Shown one piece after another: positions 39,600 through 57,215 of a stretch of DNA of 64,000 bases. The DNA lies in contig JAPYMA010000661.1 of the NCBI GenBank assembly GCA_035041965.1, forward strand, positions 29,208-93,207. Reading direction: 5' to 3'. The notes below the pieces were generated by a model. The model saw only the letters and a program-made list of their open reading frames with translations. It did no database searches and had not been told where the DNA came from. Position 1 is the stretch's first letter, and every line of letters starts with the position of its first letter. Source of the stretch: Anisakis pegreffii. Lineage: Eukaryota; Nematoda; Chromadorea; Rhabditida; Anisakidae. A program made the position numbers and the translations under genes.

Positions 39600-41700
39600 C
39601 ATGATAATTTAATATCTCGGCCTTTGTTGAATGCGCACTGAATATCTCAATGTGGATTCTGTGAATTTTCTCGCCCTAAATGAACAACATTCGTTAATTA
39701 TTCGATGTAATAGACCAATAACAATAACGGACCCTATAATTAGCAAGTATAGATACCTTAGTGTATACAGTAGTTTTCAGCAGTTCAAATCAGCATGATT
39801 GAGAAATCTGATCGCGCATGCAGGAAGCGTCCATGCAACCCGCTAGCAATCACCAGCTGTGTCTGCAATTCGCAATTGTCAGAAGTCGTCATTTTGAGTG
39901 CTCGTTGACGAGTGAACGTTTTCAAAATATTCATATTAACAACATTCAAGATTCTATATCACACCGCCACCTTGATTAAATGAAAATCGGATGTCTAATT
40001 GTTCATATTCCTGGCTACCAAAACATCTCGTTCAAAGACAAAACATCTCATTTACGATAATGTGCTGGGTGTTGATAGAAATATCTCAAATTTGACCTCT
40101 GTGTAGAAACTCCTTAGACATGACTATAGATTACACATTCGCTAATCGATTCATTCTACACGAACTGACAGTGATGTATCCCTGAAGACACTGATTGCCT
40201 CATTCACTAAAATTTCACTTTTTTTCGCTGAAATCATCAATGCACAGCAAATTGAATCACTGGAAAGATCCACTCTGCTATATTAATCAAGGAGTCGCTC
40301 CTACTAGCTCTTCGAACACAAAATTCGACGGATTTATCACGCGATAATTCCCCTATAAAATTTGGAAAAATCAGTTGACGAATATGCATTTAAAATATTT
40401 TGATAAAAATGTTTCTTTTGTAATATGAGTATTCAAAATCAATGTCAGTTGACGAAAATTCTGTTTAAGTGCCTTATTTAAGTGCAAATCAGAAATGTTT
40501 AAGTGCCTTATAAATGCATTTATTGAAAAATCTTATTATTATTATTAGACCGATTGTGAGATAGCTTAGTCATATGTGTTATATGCATCTATATCTAGTC
40601 CCTGCTCAGTGACTTCATACCAAACCGGTTTCACTTTTCATCATCTTCTGCGCAATTCCTTTCGTTATAACGCTTCGAATGTTTTCTAAATTTTCTCTGC
40701 ATTTACCTCAACCAATCCTCAACCATTCAACCGCTTGCTTCATTTCTTATAATATCAATTAGTTACATGCCTACTCAACTTCCAAGTTAAGTAATCGTGG
40801 CTATGGTTTTGTTATGAACCATCTAAGTTTTACTGAGCACTATTCTATCCCTTCCAGTTTTCAAGTGTCATATTCAGCAACCATCCAAACACTGACCATC
40901 GAACTTCGTAATTCTTTACATAAAATTTTGACAAATCGACCACACGCCCGCCAAAAATATGACCATTATATCAATGTTCAGTGATGATGTTTTATCGTCA
41001 ATTTATCTAATTGCTTGCTTTAGAACTAAAACTGCTAGAAATTCCACTTCAACTTATTCTTATGGAACGAACTAATTAATGCTCACTACGCCGTCATATC
41101 TTTCGCAACTTAATAATGAAAAGTGTTGATAACAAAATTCCAATGAAGAAAATTGATAATGATTGTGTATTGTTGATCATGAAAGATTCTCATCAACTAT
41201 CATTGGCAGAAGTATTTTTGAAACGAATTCGCTGAAAATTTCTTCAGGTCATCATTACAAGCACATCATCAAGAGGAATGATACAAGCACATTTGTTCTT
41301 CTTAAGTGAATTCTCATCCTTCCTAAATGTGGATCGGTTTTGTCGATTTTTTCACTTAACAACTTTTATGCCTCATTAAAGACATTCTTCCTTGTTCTGA
41401 TGACCGCATCATGGATTTATCTATTTTCACAGGAACATTCCAATAAAAATTGCGACGCACTCTTTTTGCATTGGATGATCGTTGTCTATGAAATCCTCTT
41501 TTGATTCATCGCATAGAAGTGAATCGATCGATTTCACGTTTTCATTGTATGTCTACATAGCCAGAGGCTATAAGCAACGATACCATTCCACTGAATAAAG
41601 CACCAGTTTGTGAATCACAATCAGGTTGAATTTTGGATTGATGCGTTTACGTGATCATGAAACTCTCAGTTCTATCGGCAAACGAACTCTCATTCCATGT
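39600..41700. other. Intergenic, nothing recognised
   Basis: About 2.1 kb between two same-strand genes. I found no coding frame or repeat that can be supported on either strand. Confidence 0.4.
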
Positions 41701-41705
41701 CAATA

Positions 41706-41719
41706 TTCCGTATTTCTAG
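41706..41719 (+). promoter_or_regulatory. Splice acceptor directly abutting the ATG (probable spliced-leader site)
   Basis: TTCCGTATTTCTAG ends at 41719 and the ATG of the next gene starts at 41720. With no 5'UTR in between and no upstream exon visible, this looks like a trans-splice acceptor. Confidence 0.5.
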
Positions 41720-44700
41720 ATGAAAATTCTGATAATAAATGTATTCTTTGAAACAATTCTGCTGCTAATTCTTTCATTCTCATTCACTTACTCCACACTA
41801 TATTCACAACCGAACGGTCAGCAATCTGTACGCTCAAGCGATGCTTCTTCAACAAATGGCCCTTTGGCTCATTTCATCACTAATCGGGATCAATTTAAAA
41901 GGAACAGTAAGTGACACGACTCATACTCAGTTTGAATTATCGAACTTAACGATACTAAAGATTCAGTCTCAATTTGGGATTGATTGTTGGGCCGTTTTTA
42001 CGCGTTTTGACAGATGATTTTCCAGATTCTCAGCATGCTGTTCAGGACATTTGCAAGCTCTGAGAGGGGAAAGAGGGGAGAACTAGTTGAAATGCGTAGC
42101 TTGAAATAATTACAGAGTTGAAGATAGCGTTATTATGTTGGATTCAGATGATCCCTTGCTGTGAACATTCATTTTATAATTCAAGCAGTAATTCTTAGAC
42201 TGGATGGAAATCGCTTATTAAAACTGAACACCTTACTTTGAAATCTGCACTTCTTTGCTATGAAATAATTGAACACTGCAAATTTTGTAATGTTCCAATT
42301 GCACTTTTTCTGTTGCTATTACAGATCTTCTTTCACTAAAACAAATTTTTTCCGTGTAGACAGATAAATTTGTTGAACCGAATTATGAAAATCAGATCAT
42401 TGTTTGCGGTCGATAGATCAGATGTAGAGATGTTTGTTATAAAAGTGAAAATTAGAGCGCAATCGCTCAACACGGGAATCTTCACTTAAACTCGTTTTGT
42501 GCATGAAGGCTGTTTCTTTATTCCTCACAAAATCGTTCGTGACACTACACTGCATCTGCAAATCGATACAAAGAGAATCGATTTCTGCGATATTATCGAT
42601 CCCAATCAATGATAGAAGATATGAGAACGTCATTCTTCAGAAGAATATTTTAAGCACAATAATGTTGAGCATTCTCCAGAGAATATGTATGCAATAGGCT
42701 CATCGCAAAATCATATTGCAACTCTGAATTTCATTTAGAAGTAAACGCAGTTTCTGCTGGCACAACCGCAAACTTTTATTCATTAGCAATTTTTCATAAT
42801 TGTTTTGTCTTGTTCATACGCGATTCTGAAAGAGCGACGTTAACGTTCCAAAATTTCTTGCAAAATGCTGCAGCGTCAGGCAATTCAACGAATTCATTAG
42901 TAATGGGCACATTCATCAACGAGGTTTATTTCATCCTCGCTTCAGAGCACTTGATACCGAATTTTGAATGCAGCATAATCTTGTTGAGCAGATTGAATCG
43001 AACTTTTGGCGAAACTGAGCCTGAGGATAATTCAGCTTCGCACAGCCCTTGAAAAGAAAGTGCCTCAGACACACGACTGTTCATAAATGAATCTCCCAGT
43101 AACAAGACTTACGAAGAGACCTTGAGTATGACAGTAGATAGGCAAAACCATTGACGTCGATCAACACCAGAACAATCGTCACAGTCGGATTAAAGTTGGG
43201 TCGAGGGCCATCGAATTGCGATGTTCCCGAAATTTCGTTCCAATGTCATCGACTCATTGTCGGGGTAAGACGAAAATTGTGCGCGAAAATTTAGTAAATT
43301 CATTGAGTGTGATCATTTGCTGTCTATTCGAATGCAACAAACGAGCAGCTTGCTTTATTTTAGGTTTTAGGGTAGAATTGCTTTAGGCAATGAATATGAG
43401 CTCGAAATGTCGTGTACTGAATCTACATTAGTTGATCCACTTCTGAAATATTGCAGTCTTCTCCCAACAGTTGTTGAAACTGAGTGATGGTTTCAGTGCT
43501 GATCGACGTGAATGGTTTTCCCATTTGTCGGTCTTTTCAGAGGCATTGTAGTTTTGTTTCACTTTGCGTACTTTAGTACGGGCCATTGTATTCACTGAAC
43601 CAATTTCCCAAGAATTTCTTACCATGTCAGACTGATACATTCATCCAAATCGGCGGTAGCAATACTGAGCATTGGCTTTCGCAAGCAGCATCGACAGTAC
43701 TCTCCATATATGTGTGCAAAATCATAGGTGCACATTTCAATTAGCGTTTGCTTTTCAATATTTTTTCACGGGTTTTCTGATACATCAGCGTACATATTGA
43801 AAGCACATAAGGACGGCATTGGCATAGGCGAACTTGCTGATTTTTGTTCAGTTTTGCTGACTTTCAGAACTTGCTAATTTCCTCAAAAAGTCGAATCCTT
43901 ACTCAACTACTTACTTAAATCAAGTATCAAACGAAGACTCTAATTTGACAAATTCCAGATTACGTACCCGTAACGTCGTGGTTGCCTTCATTTTTACAAC
44001 CCAATACGTTGATATCTTCTGTGTTGAGTATGATAGGATTGTTTCGAACAAATCAAACTCATGCTCAAAGCAGTCGAATAAATGACGACAATCATCCACA
44101 AAGCCATCAAGTGTATGATCTGAAGCGTCGAGCATATGCAGCCAGGGCATGCCATTTTCGAAATTTTTCATCCTTTAGCTGATCATTTAATGCATTCGAT
44201 TGTGAACTGAATGTACAACTTAACTATCTTGATTTCCGATGAATTTCCAGAATCACCACGCCAAACGCTACAGCACTACAAATTGGAGTTCTTCTTCGCA
44301 TGCCAGTAATCCACGCCAAATCATACCCCTGAAGAAATTCGAAGCATCGCTCAGTTATGATGCTCCTCCGAAAACCATCCATCGCAGTCCCGGTGCGCTG
44401 GCATCACTTATCCTTTAAATTGCTGTTCAATCATTATATGATGAAGTTATTACAAATAATTCTGTCTCACCTTTCCCGGTAATGAAGTCATCGTAATGCA
44501 GATAATTGGGAACATCCTGCGTAGTAGTGCTTTGAGAGGAATGTTTGAAATATTATGCAGAGCATAACTAATCTGATTGTGACAAATTTCTTTGTTATGA
44601 CTAAGAGCTTTCCTCTGGTCGTCTATCGTAGGATATCTGCTTTCTTTAGCATTTGCTCCGGAATTTTTATATCTGCTTCAAAGTACGGCGCTCCAGTCAA

Positions 44701-47700
44701 CGTAAGAATTTTAAGTCAATTTATAGCAACGCAAAAATCGCTAAAAGATGAAGCATGGGCTGAAACTCTTTTTGGACCTCAAGGAGTTCTGACGGCTATA
44801 TTTCGTATGATCGACGATCGTCAAATGGGCCCTGAGCACATTGCCAGCAAAGCGGGTCACCCAGCCAATACAATTCCCAAAGACACTCAACAACACGATC
44901 TGCCGTTCTTCCTCGACTTGGACTTCTTCAAAAACGGTTTTTTGCTTGCAAACTGATTACGATTTTCATCAGGGAAATGATATCACTTATATGTTTGTTC
45001 AGCAATTCAAGCTGCATGCAGAGCTGCGTAATGAAATGCACAAGCCAATCATGTTCACAAGATCATGCTTGAAATATCCGTTATTTCCACAGCACATGCT
45101 ATCATAGACGGCAAATAGCAAAATCAAGAACATTCATTACATAAGTCGTTGAAATCTTTGCACTGCTTGCTCTTGCCAGCATTTTAATGTCAGTTCTGAA
45201 GTTCACAACGCGATGGGAGATTAGTTACTGCCCTTTGCAATGTTTCCAACACTCACCAATGGAAGCATGTAAATGAAGTGTGTTTTTAGGGCAGTCAAAA
45301 ACCTTTTCCTTGAAGAATGCACTCCAGTAATTCACTATCAGTCACTCCTCTAGAATAAAATGATTTACAGCGAGTGGGGTTCGAACCCACGAGGACTTAC
45401 GTCCATTGGAACTTAAGTCCAACGCCTTAACCACTCGGCCATCGCTGTCACACCAACCCAACTCCTTCGAACATGTGATCCATTTCAGCAAAACGAATTG
45501 ATTTTGCGAGGATTTTCGAAGCATTCCTGACAAATTCTCAAGGCGATTTTGGCGATCCCATCTCAGAATTACCCGAATTTCTCGGAATATGCAACCGACT
45601 GAGTTGTGGAGATATATACAAGGCAATTGATCAGTTCAGGAAGAGCGAGTTCTTCACTAATTTTCAGGTAAGTATTTCGTGTTATACTGAATTTACTGAT
45701 AACATATGCGAAACGAACTTATTAGCTGCACACGAAAATCGTGTGACAAAATAAAGACAAAATGTGACACTGAACCGAAGTTTCTTCAACGATTTTCTCA
45801 GCCAGTCGTTTTTGTATTCATTTATTTTTCTCCAAATTTATATGAAGCTATCTTTCAGACAGCAATGCAACTGATTCAAGATCCAAAAGGATGGGAGATA
45901 ATTGGTGATCTGTTATCCAATCCCGAACTCATCGCACAATTCACCAGTGGCCCAGGTGGTATCGAGAAACTTATTGGTTCAGTCACTACAGCGGTTGGCA
46001 ATAAACCTAAGCCAGTCAATGGTAGACGACCACCGACTGGTAAGTCTTCAGCTATATCCGAAAGTCAATGTACTCGAAATAAACAATTGCAGTTCAGCGG
46101 CAATTTTTTTTGATTCCTCTAAGCAGCACGATAGATTTTGATCGATCATATTCTTTTGGATGTATCAAAATGATGCAATTTGTTGCTTATATGAGCTGTT
46201 CAAAGAATATGTGAACTGAGACAGAATTGTTCTAGATATTGGCCCTGGTGATGGCGATTTGGGTATTGATTTTAGCGGATTGACTGGTGAGAAGAAACCT
46301 TTCAAAGAGAAGAAACCGACCGCAGAAGAATTACCAGAAATTGCCGAGAACATCGACGCGACTGATTACTACAACGCCGTAAAGTTCATTTGCTCTTCAA
46401 ACTTTAGCTCTTTCATACGTTCATATTTCAGTTTTTTTAGTTCATTGCTGCATTTCATATTATTGCGCGTTTTCAATTCTCTCGGAGAACGTAAGGGAAA
46501 TATTTCGGAAGGTGAGTGATGTCTTCGGAATGAACACAAATCACCGTAATTGTCTTCGACGCATCAGAGCATATATTTATCTGAAAAAACTGTACTCTTC
46601 TTGGAAATCTAAATGTAATTTCCACTAATCATCACAAATCATCAGCAAAAGTTTTCCATTAATTAATCGATATGCTAATCAGTGTGATCACTTGGTTCCA
46701 ACACGTAATGTATTCAGGTTGAAAGTGGTGTTGATGAATTGGAAGAAACCTCCAGTGGAGTCGAGACTGTCGAAATAGCACCATTTCCCTCGAAAACAAA
46801 AATTGAAAGTGTCGAAGTGAAGAAAGAAAAGCTGCCTGAAATATCAGAATCGATTGATGAAAAAGGAGAGGTTTCAATAAAAGTTGACGGCACCGATTCA
46901 CTGGTCATCGATAAAAGTGGTTATATGGTCAACAAACCGCTATCTTCAACGTATGTTGCGCTCATCCCCTCCTTTCACTTATTTGAATAGCCATTTCAGA
47001 TGTAATAGTGCTTTGAATATTCCCTCGACGCATTCCATTCAAAATCGAGCAACTTCTCAATTGAAACATTCACGTTTATGCGGAAAATTTCGCGGGGAAA
47101 ACTCCTTGAAATTTTCAAAATTGATTCAAATATAATTCGTAGTCAACGAGCGAAAATATAGTCTGCAAGGGAGATTACATTCTCATTAAGCTGGGTTTGC
47201 ATTCGACTTAAAACAACAAATGGTCATGCGAACGGGTAGCAGTATGAAATTGTTCCCAAAAGCTCGGTACATTGCATTGCTTTTTGTGTCATTGTCACAT
47301 CATATCACAGAAAATATTTTAAAACATTTTGAGCTGTTGATAAATAATTCCGTCAACCACATCAAACATCCCTCAGCTCATGGATCATGGAATCTGATTG
47401 TCAGGTCAATCTTTAATTAATTGCTAACTGCCAGCCATTTCACTGCTCAATAACTAACAAATTACAGAAATCCACCGTCAGTATGGAAAACTTCTCGACT
47501 GCCACCGTACCGTCTTACAAGCCGAGTGACCGCATTCTATAGCACTAGCACAAAGCCTCATCATTCATCCTCGAACACTACTCTTACGAATACTTCACGA
47601 ATGCCCGATCGATCAAGAACACACAATACATACCCTCCGTATACTTATGGCACTCGTTTTACTCGTCTTCCATATACCCCGCATACCTACAGTACTCGTT

Positions 47701-48167
47701 CTCCCTACCCCTACAGTACCCGTTCTCCCTACCCCTACAGTACTCGTTCTCCCTACCCCTACAGTACTCGTTCTCCTTACCCCTACAGTACCCGTTCTCC
47801 CTACCCCTACAGTACCCATTCTCCCTACCCCTACAGTACCCGTTCCCCATATACCTACAGTACCCGCCCTTCCTATACCTACAGTACCCGCCCTTCCTAT
47901 ACCTACAGTACCCGCCCTCCTTATACCTACAGCACACGTCCTCCTTTTACATTAAGCACTCGATCAACAACAAGTGCATATCGAACGCTAACGTACTCGT
48001 CTTTCCGTAACAGTACGTATTCAAGACATACGACACTAACCACTCTCCGGCCAACACCACGACCAAGAGGCCATCGGGTCACAATGAAACCGATTGCAAC
48101 GACAAGGAACTTCAGGAAGGATAGTGACTATTATGCGATGTATTATGACGATGACACTAACATATAA
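41720..48167 (+). CDS. Secreted protein with C-x3-SC module and Tyr/Ser/Pro repeat tail (family member 2)
   Basis: Well-supported exons: 41720-41906 (signal peptide, ETILLLILSFSFTYS), 44684-44936, 45489-45667, 45859-46039, 46236-46378, about 46441-46490, 46727-46950, 47468-48167. Exons between 41906 and 44684 are unresolved: 42880-42923 and one starting near 44255 are candidates, so the N-terminal third is provisional. The core (FLGICNRLSCGDIYKAIDQF, FFTNFQTAMQLIQDPKGWEI, LLSNPELIAQF) resembles the Cys module of the upstream gene. A Glu/Lys-rich part follows. The last exon encodes twelve 8-residue repeats of the type PYPYSTRS. Tyr-rich repeats occur in cross-linked extracellular matrices, which suggests (inference only) a cuticle or coat role. 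No family name is recognised. A tRNA lies antisense in the intron between 44936 and 45489. Confidence 0.6.
45366..45448 (-). tRNA. tRNA-Leu (anticodon UAA)
   Basis: Minus-strand cloverleaf. The acceptor arm ACAGCGA pairs with TCGCTGT over 7 bp, with discriminator A. The A-box is TGGCCGAGTGG. The anticodon arm TTGGA/TCCAA has the loop CTTAAGT (anticodon TAA). A long class II variable arm GGAC-GTAA-GTCC is present, and the T arm GTGGG/CCCAC contains TTCGAAC. The long variable arm and A discriminator fit leucine. A TTTT run just downstream on the minus strand can end Pol III transcription. It is nested in an intron of, and antisense to, the gene at 41720-48167. No intron or CCA is encoded. Confidence 0.97.
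47679..47966 (+). repeat. 24-bp coding minisatellite (12 units of YSTRSP-type)
   Basis: Twelve in-frame 24-bp units encode PHTYSTRS, six PYPYST(R/H)S, then PYTYSTRP, SYTYSTRP twice, PYTYSTRP and PFTLSTRS. Central units are nearly identical in DNA and the outer ones diverge, as expected for unequal exchange. The period is a multiple of three, so length changes preserve the frame. Confidence 0.92.
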
Positions 48168-49458
48168 GAATGTTGTTTTATTGTTCTCATCCGAGATTAA
48201 CAAACACTGCCAAATAATAATGTCACTGGTGCATTTTACGTTTATAAAATCAACAAAGACCAAATTATCGCAAAATTTTACAGCTCATTCAATCACGATA
48301 AAACATTTCATCCAATTATACACACTTTCATCTCGCTCCTTCCATAAGTTGAAAAATGTAATGCCTCCCGGAAAATTTTTCTCTTCGATAAACTCATACG
48401 ACCTTTCATGACAACACCTCCCAACGCTGATACAATAATCTAGATATTTTACCATTAAACGCGGATGAAAGCAGTTATCTAAAGTGATTTTTGAAAGAAC
48501 CAAACGTAAAAGAATGAGCAATTATAACAAGCGTTGGCAATTCTACAAAGAAAATCATTAAAACAGTAAAGAATTTTCGTTGAACGGGACCGAATAGATC
48601 AAAAGTCTGTTTCCTTCTAAAACCAAACGCACGAACAGACAAAGCTCCCATCGGCGACATGTGCTACTGTTCATGTCCAGAGAAATAATCACTGGAAGAA
48701 CTCACAAATCACACACAGTATTCGTTTTATTTCCGCGTTAATACTAGCATTCCATGGTCAAATTCATTTGATTTTCATCCTCATAGTTCGCACAGCAACT
48801 TCCAGCGAAGAATATACCACAGAAGTGGTCTCATGACTTATTTAACCACTACACACTCCAAGAGTTCTGCGGACAGGAACTTGAATAATTTTGTTGAACG
48901 GCAGTTCTTAGAATTAGTGTGGAATAATAATACTGAATAATGACGAGTGTGTGAAGGAATCACTGGCGATTAAAAGTCGTAATTTTTATAAGGCATGAAG
49001 AAGTGATATTCGATAACGGCGATATTAATTGATCGAATATTCAACAGGACGATGACAATCTTACGTTAAGCTGCTCCTTTTGGGTTCTGACACATCAACA
49101 AAACATCATTCGATGGTATTTGACCGTAACAGAATCGAAAAATATCGTTTGCATCATCTCAACGCAAATAATGTTATGACTAAACGAGAAATGACGACAC
49201 AAAAGTAATAAACACTCATTCCATACAATAACGCTTAAAACATCACTTCGAAACAGCAAACACGCGTATGAGCAAATCATCAGAGTTACCGTCAATTTCG
49301 CCCGTATCATTTCTGGAGTACCGTTAGACGCAACCGAAGAATCAATAAAACCAAAATTCAATCCAAACTAACACAATCTGAATGAACCATAGTTTCGAAA
49401 TAAAGCATTTCTATTGGTGCAATAAAATCAAGTGAACATAAAAAATCACAAATAACCA
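48168..49458. other. Convergent intergenic region
   Basis: It lies between the stop at 48167 (plus) and the 3' end of the mannosidase gene (minus). It holds the two 3'UTRs. No other gene was recognised. Confidence 0.5.
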
Positions 49459-49464
49459 TTTATT
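49459..49464 (-). terminator. AATAAA polyadenylation signal of the mannosidase gene
   Basis: On the minus strand AATAAA lies about 140 bases after the TAG stop, a normal 3'UTR distance. Confidence 0.6.
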
Positions 49465-49602
49465 TACTTCAACAGTTAGCATTCGAAGCACTAAAAGTTC
49501 ACTTATTAGTAACAATAAGCCTTATATACATATACATATGTAGACCTGGCAAGAATCAAAAACACTGGAAAATCAACTAGAATGATAGAAATTCGCCATT
49601 TT

Positions 49603-53935
<4,333 letters not shown>

Positions 53936-56260
53936 TCTCCTTCTTCCTGCGACTTTGACGTTTCAACTGAATTCATTCAACGAAAAGACGATACTGAGAC
54001 AGTGTAACGAACCGGTCACATTCACAGCATATCGCACACACTCAAGAACCTGTAAGTGATAATTGTGAGTAAATCGAATGGAGGAATCAAGGAAGCACTT
54101 GGAAAAAACACTCTCACCACTGAATAATTACATACTATCTTCTTGAACATACGGACAATGAGAACAAATGACAACTCTCGATGAGTCAAATACACAAATC
54201 CATCTGTAAACGTTCCTCTGAGTGAATTTTCTTCCACGGCTGACATTCAGAAAAACTCTTCAGACTGCTGTCCGTACTTGGTCAGAACTGTCACGAAATC
54301 TTGGCCACACTACGGCGTAAATAAATATTACACACCTCATCTAATGAACTCATTTGATGAAATGAATTATGTCTCAGCTCGTATCTAGAAAAAAGAGTGA
54401 ACTGAGGCCGTTGCACTCATGTCCGATCCCGTCCCGTAACATCCCAAGACATGGCCATTTTAATGAATCTCAGCACCCCTACCAATGCAGGCTCAAGTAC
54501 CCCACCTACGATTTTTTTTCAAATTGAGAGGATCTACGACAAATCCATCCACGACCAATTCCAACTACGACATTTTGAAGCGCATGGTTGGTCACGAAAC
54601 CTCGTTTCCGTTCGACTTTTTGAGCAACAGGTCAGGTTTTTGATTGAATAATCAACGAACAAATTGATCAATAATTCGATCAATTCAGTCGTCGAAAACA
54701 AGCAATTCGATAACAAATCTGATATTTTTTGTTAGATTAAACAGCTACATGACGTTTATATTTCATTTTGTATCATTGACCAAAACTGGTGAATATTGAT
54801 GTATTGTTTTGGTTATCATTAGCACTGTAACAGTTATTATTATTATGATTATTATCACGATCGTAAAGGTGATTTTTATTATCATTTGTATTCAGTGAAT
54901 TTTAAACATTCAATAATTTTTTAAACTTGTTATTCGTCTCAAAATAAAACTAATTGAAGGTTAACATCTGGTAAAGTTCCGATAATTGGTTGTGGAGGCG
55001 TATCGTCTGGTGCAGACGCATATGCAAAGATACGAGCAGGTGCGAGTTTGGTTCAGCTTTACTCTGCTTTGGTTTATCAAGGTTTGGTTTTATTTCATTG
55101 ATGGTTTCGTTTCAATTCGTTTGATGCCGTTTCGATTCGTTTGATGGTGTTGGGATTGATTGGTGGTCGTTGTCCGATAGCGAGTGGGATTCACTGATGA
55201 ATTCATCGTTCGAAATTTGAACGAATTTTTGTCGATAAATGATTTCATTAACGCTTCATGTTGCTTTTTTCCAGTAGCACTCATCGCTAATCGACTGAAA
55301 TCACGTATTCTTCTTTCTTCTCAGAATTTTTACGTACCTGCCGAAATTTCATTTTTCTGTCAGCATTTTTGTACCAATCAGCACGTGACCAACCTGTTTC
55401 TGTATTAAACAAACGCTCACTGAAATTGGTTCGTTTACTTGAGGATTCCCCGTGATTGGGAGAGTGAAACGCGAGCTAGTTGAGATGTTACGATCAGATG
55501 GTTATTCGAATATATCGCAAGCAGTTGGTGCTGATCATCGCGAATGATGCACTCATTGACATTCCGGCAGCGTGAAGTGTCGTTTTGAGTTTGACTGATG
55601 CTGAACAATCGTTAGGGATATATGTTTGAGTAGTTTAGTTGGTTTATTTTGTTGATTTTCAATTGATCGTTTTCACTGAGTGTTTAATTTAATTTGTAAA
55701 TATACCATTAAAAACGCATCAAAATTGAGTCTATAAGCAAGATCAGCTCAATTCATTAGTAAATTTATGTACAAATCCAATTCTCTTTTTGTTGATTTGT
55801 TGTTATATTATTTATTTCGGAATATATGGCAAGACTGTTCAGTAGGATTGTTTTCTGATCGGATAATAGCATTTTTGAAATTATGAATATGATTCATCAC
55901 AAGAATTTGTTGAAATTAATAATCTAGGGAAGTATTAGATTGTAAATTCATTACAAAAATAAAGTAATACAAATTTCTCGTTTGTCAACAAAATCACCAT
56001 ATCGCGAACAATATTGTGGTGCTATTGACTGAAGGAAGTCTCGTTTGTAATCGTCGATTATAATTCTCCTTTGATGATATGTTAAATTTTGTTGTTTTGT
56101 GTAATTTCTGATGATTTTCATTTGATTTTGATGGCAATTTATTTTTTGTTTTCATTTGTGTTTGATGCAAGGCGTGGTAATTATGATTCTGATGTCGTGA
56201 TTGTTAAATGGATCGTTATTTTTTGGATGTTGTCGTAGCGTAATGTTGATTCGATGTGAA
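53936..56260. other. Upstream and intergenic region, nothing recognised
   Basis: The 5' flank of the mannosidase gene and further A/T-rich DNA. A CAG acceptor-like site lies some 15 bases upstream of the mannosidase ATG. Open frames here, for example 54451-54651 and 55184-55408, show no domain signature. Confidence 0.35.
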
Positions 56261-56269
56261 TGAAATTAA

Positions 56270-57215
56270 TAAAATATTGTAATTTTTCGCTTTTTTGTGA
56301 AACTAGAGAACCTGGGAAATGCGATGGTGTGAAGAAAACACAATGGTTCTGGGTAGACCTGAGGATAGCGGTAGCTTGAAGACGGTAACGTGATGCCGTT
56401 GTGATGTACAGAATGAGTAATAGGGATACAGTGCACTGAAAAGAGTAGGTAATCACCATACAGAAAGTTGGCTAGTTCTCAGAATGTAAGCAAAATCGCC
56501 CAACAACGTATATATTGACGAGAACGGAGAATCTGGGGAATATGGTGATGTAAAAAACTATTATGTATCTAATCAAAGATGAGCGGAACGTTAGTTTAAA
56601 AAAGATCTTCACAATTTTCCCAACATCTTGAATAAATATATTGACTAATTTAGATGTAATTTATTGAAATAAGCTGCTCAGTTGTATGAGATGGTTACAG
56701 TAAATCGTCATTATTGCATGAAGTAAGTTCATACATTTCTGGGCAAAACTGACGGTACCGCAGGCTTGAAGATGGCATTCCTGTAACTTAATGATAGCAT
56801 TAAGAAAATAGCTATATCTCCTCAAATAAGCTGACTTGCTTGACAAAATTATGTTTTTCTGAATCTAGAGATTCCGCTGAATCGAAAGGTGTAAAGAAAT
56901 TCATAGGTTACTGGACAAACCTTAGAGTACAGTCATCCTGACGGTGGTTCCCAAGATTCTTTACTTTCACGAAGTATACATGTTGTCGAGCGATTTTGCT
57001 TACCTGAGGAGATATCTTGGCGGCGTTCGTTTCAACACATTGTATCACTAATGATCAATGTGAACATTAGTATAGTACCAATAGCTTCATCATCTTCAAA
57101 CTATCCGATTCCTCAGGTTTGCCCAGTAACAAGGTATTTTCTTTACATCATTAGTTTCCCCAGATTCTCTACATCCAGAAATGTATACTTGTTGTTGGGC
57201 GATTTTGCATACTCG
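56270..57215. repeat. Diverged ancestral copies of the satellite-related repeat, both orientations
   Basis: Recurrent blocks resemble one another and part of the 191-bp unit. In plus orientation AGATTCTCTACATCCAGAAA then TGTTGTTGGGCGATTTTGCA lies at about 57161-57214. A similar block with TTCTTTACTTTCACGAAG then TGTTGTCGAGCGATTTTGC lies at about 56957-57000. In minus orientation AGCAAAATCGCCCAACAAC then GGAGAATCTGGGGAA lies at about 56488-56540, with further copies near 56281-56390 and 56830-56935. Spacing is irregular, about 200 bp. Confidence 0.65.

Noticed and set aside
45342..45626. Minus-strand open frame containing DSDGRVVKALDLSSNGRKSS
   Set aside because: It is the translation of the tRNA-Leu gene and its flanks.
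47613..47955. Alternative-frame repeat proteins on both strands (e.g. VPVLPTPTV, RENGYCRG repeats)
   Set aside because: Shadows of the 24-bp minisatellite; only the frame that continues the upstream exon by correct phase is accepted.
54451..55408. Open frames upstream of the mannosidase gene
   Set aside because: Short, with no motif, no splice chain and no repeat or homology signal that I can recognise.
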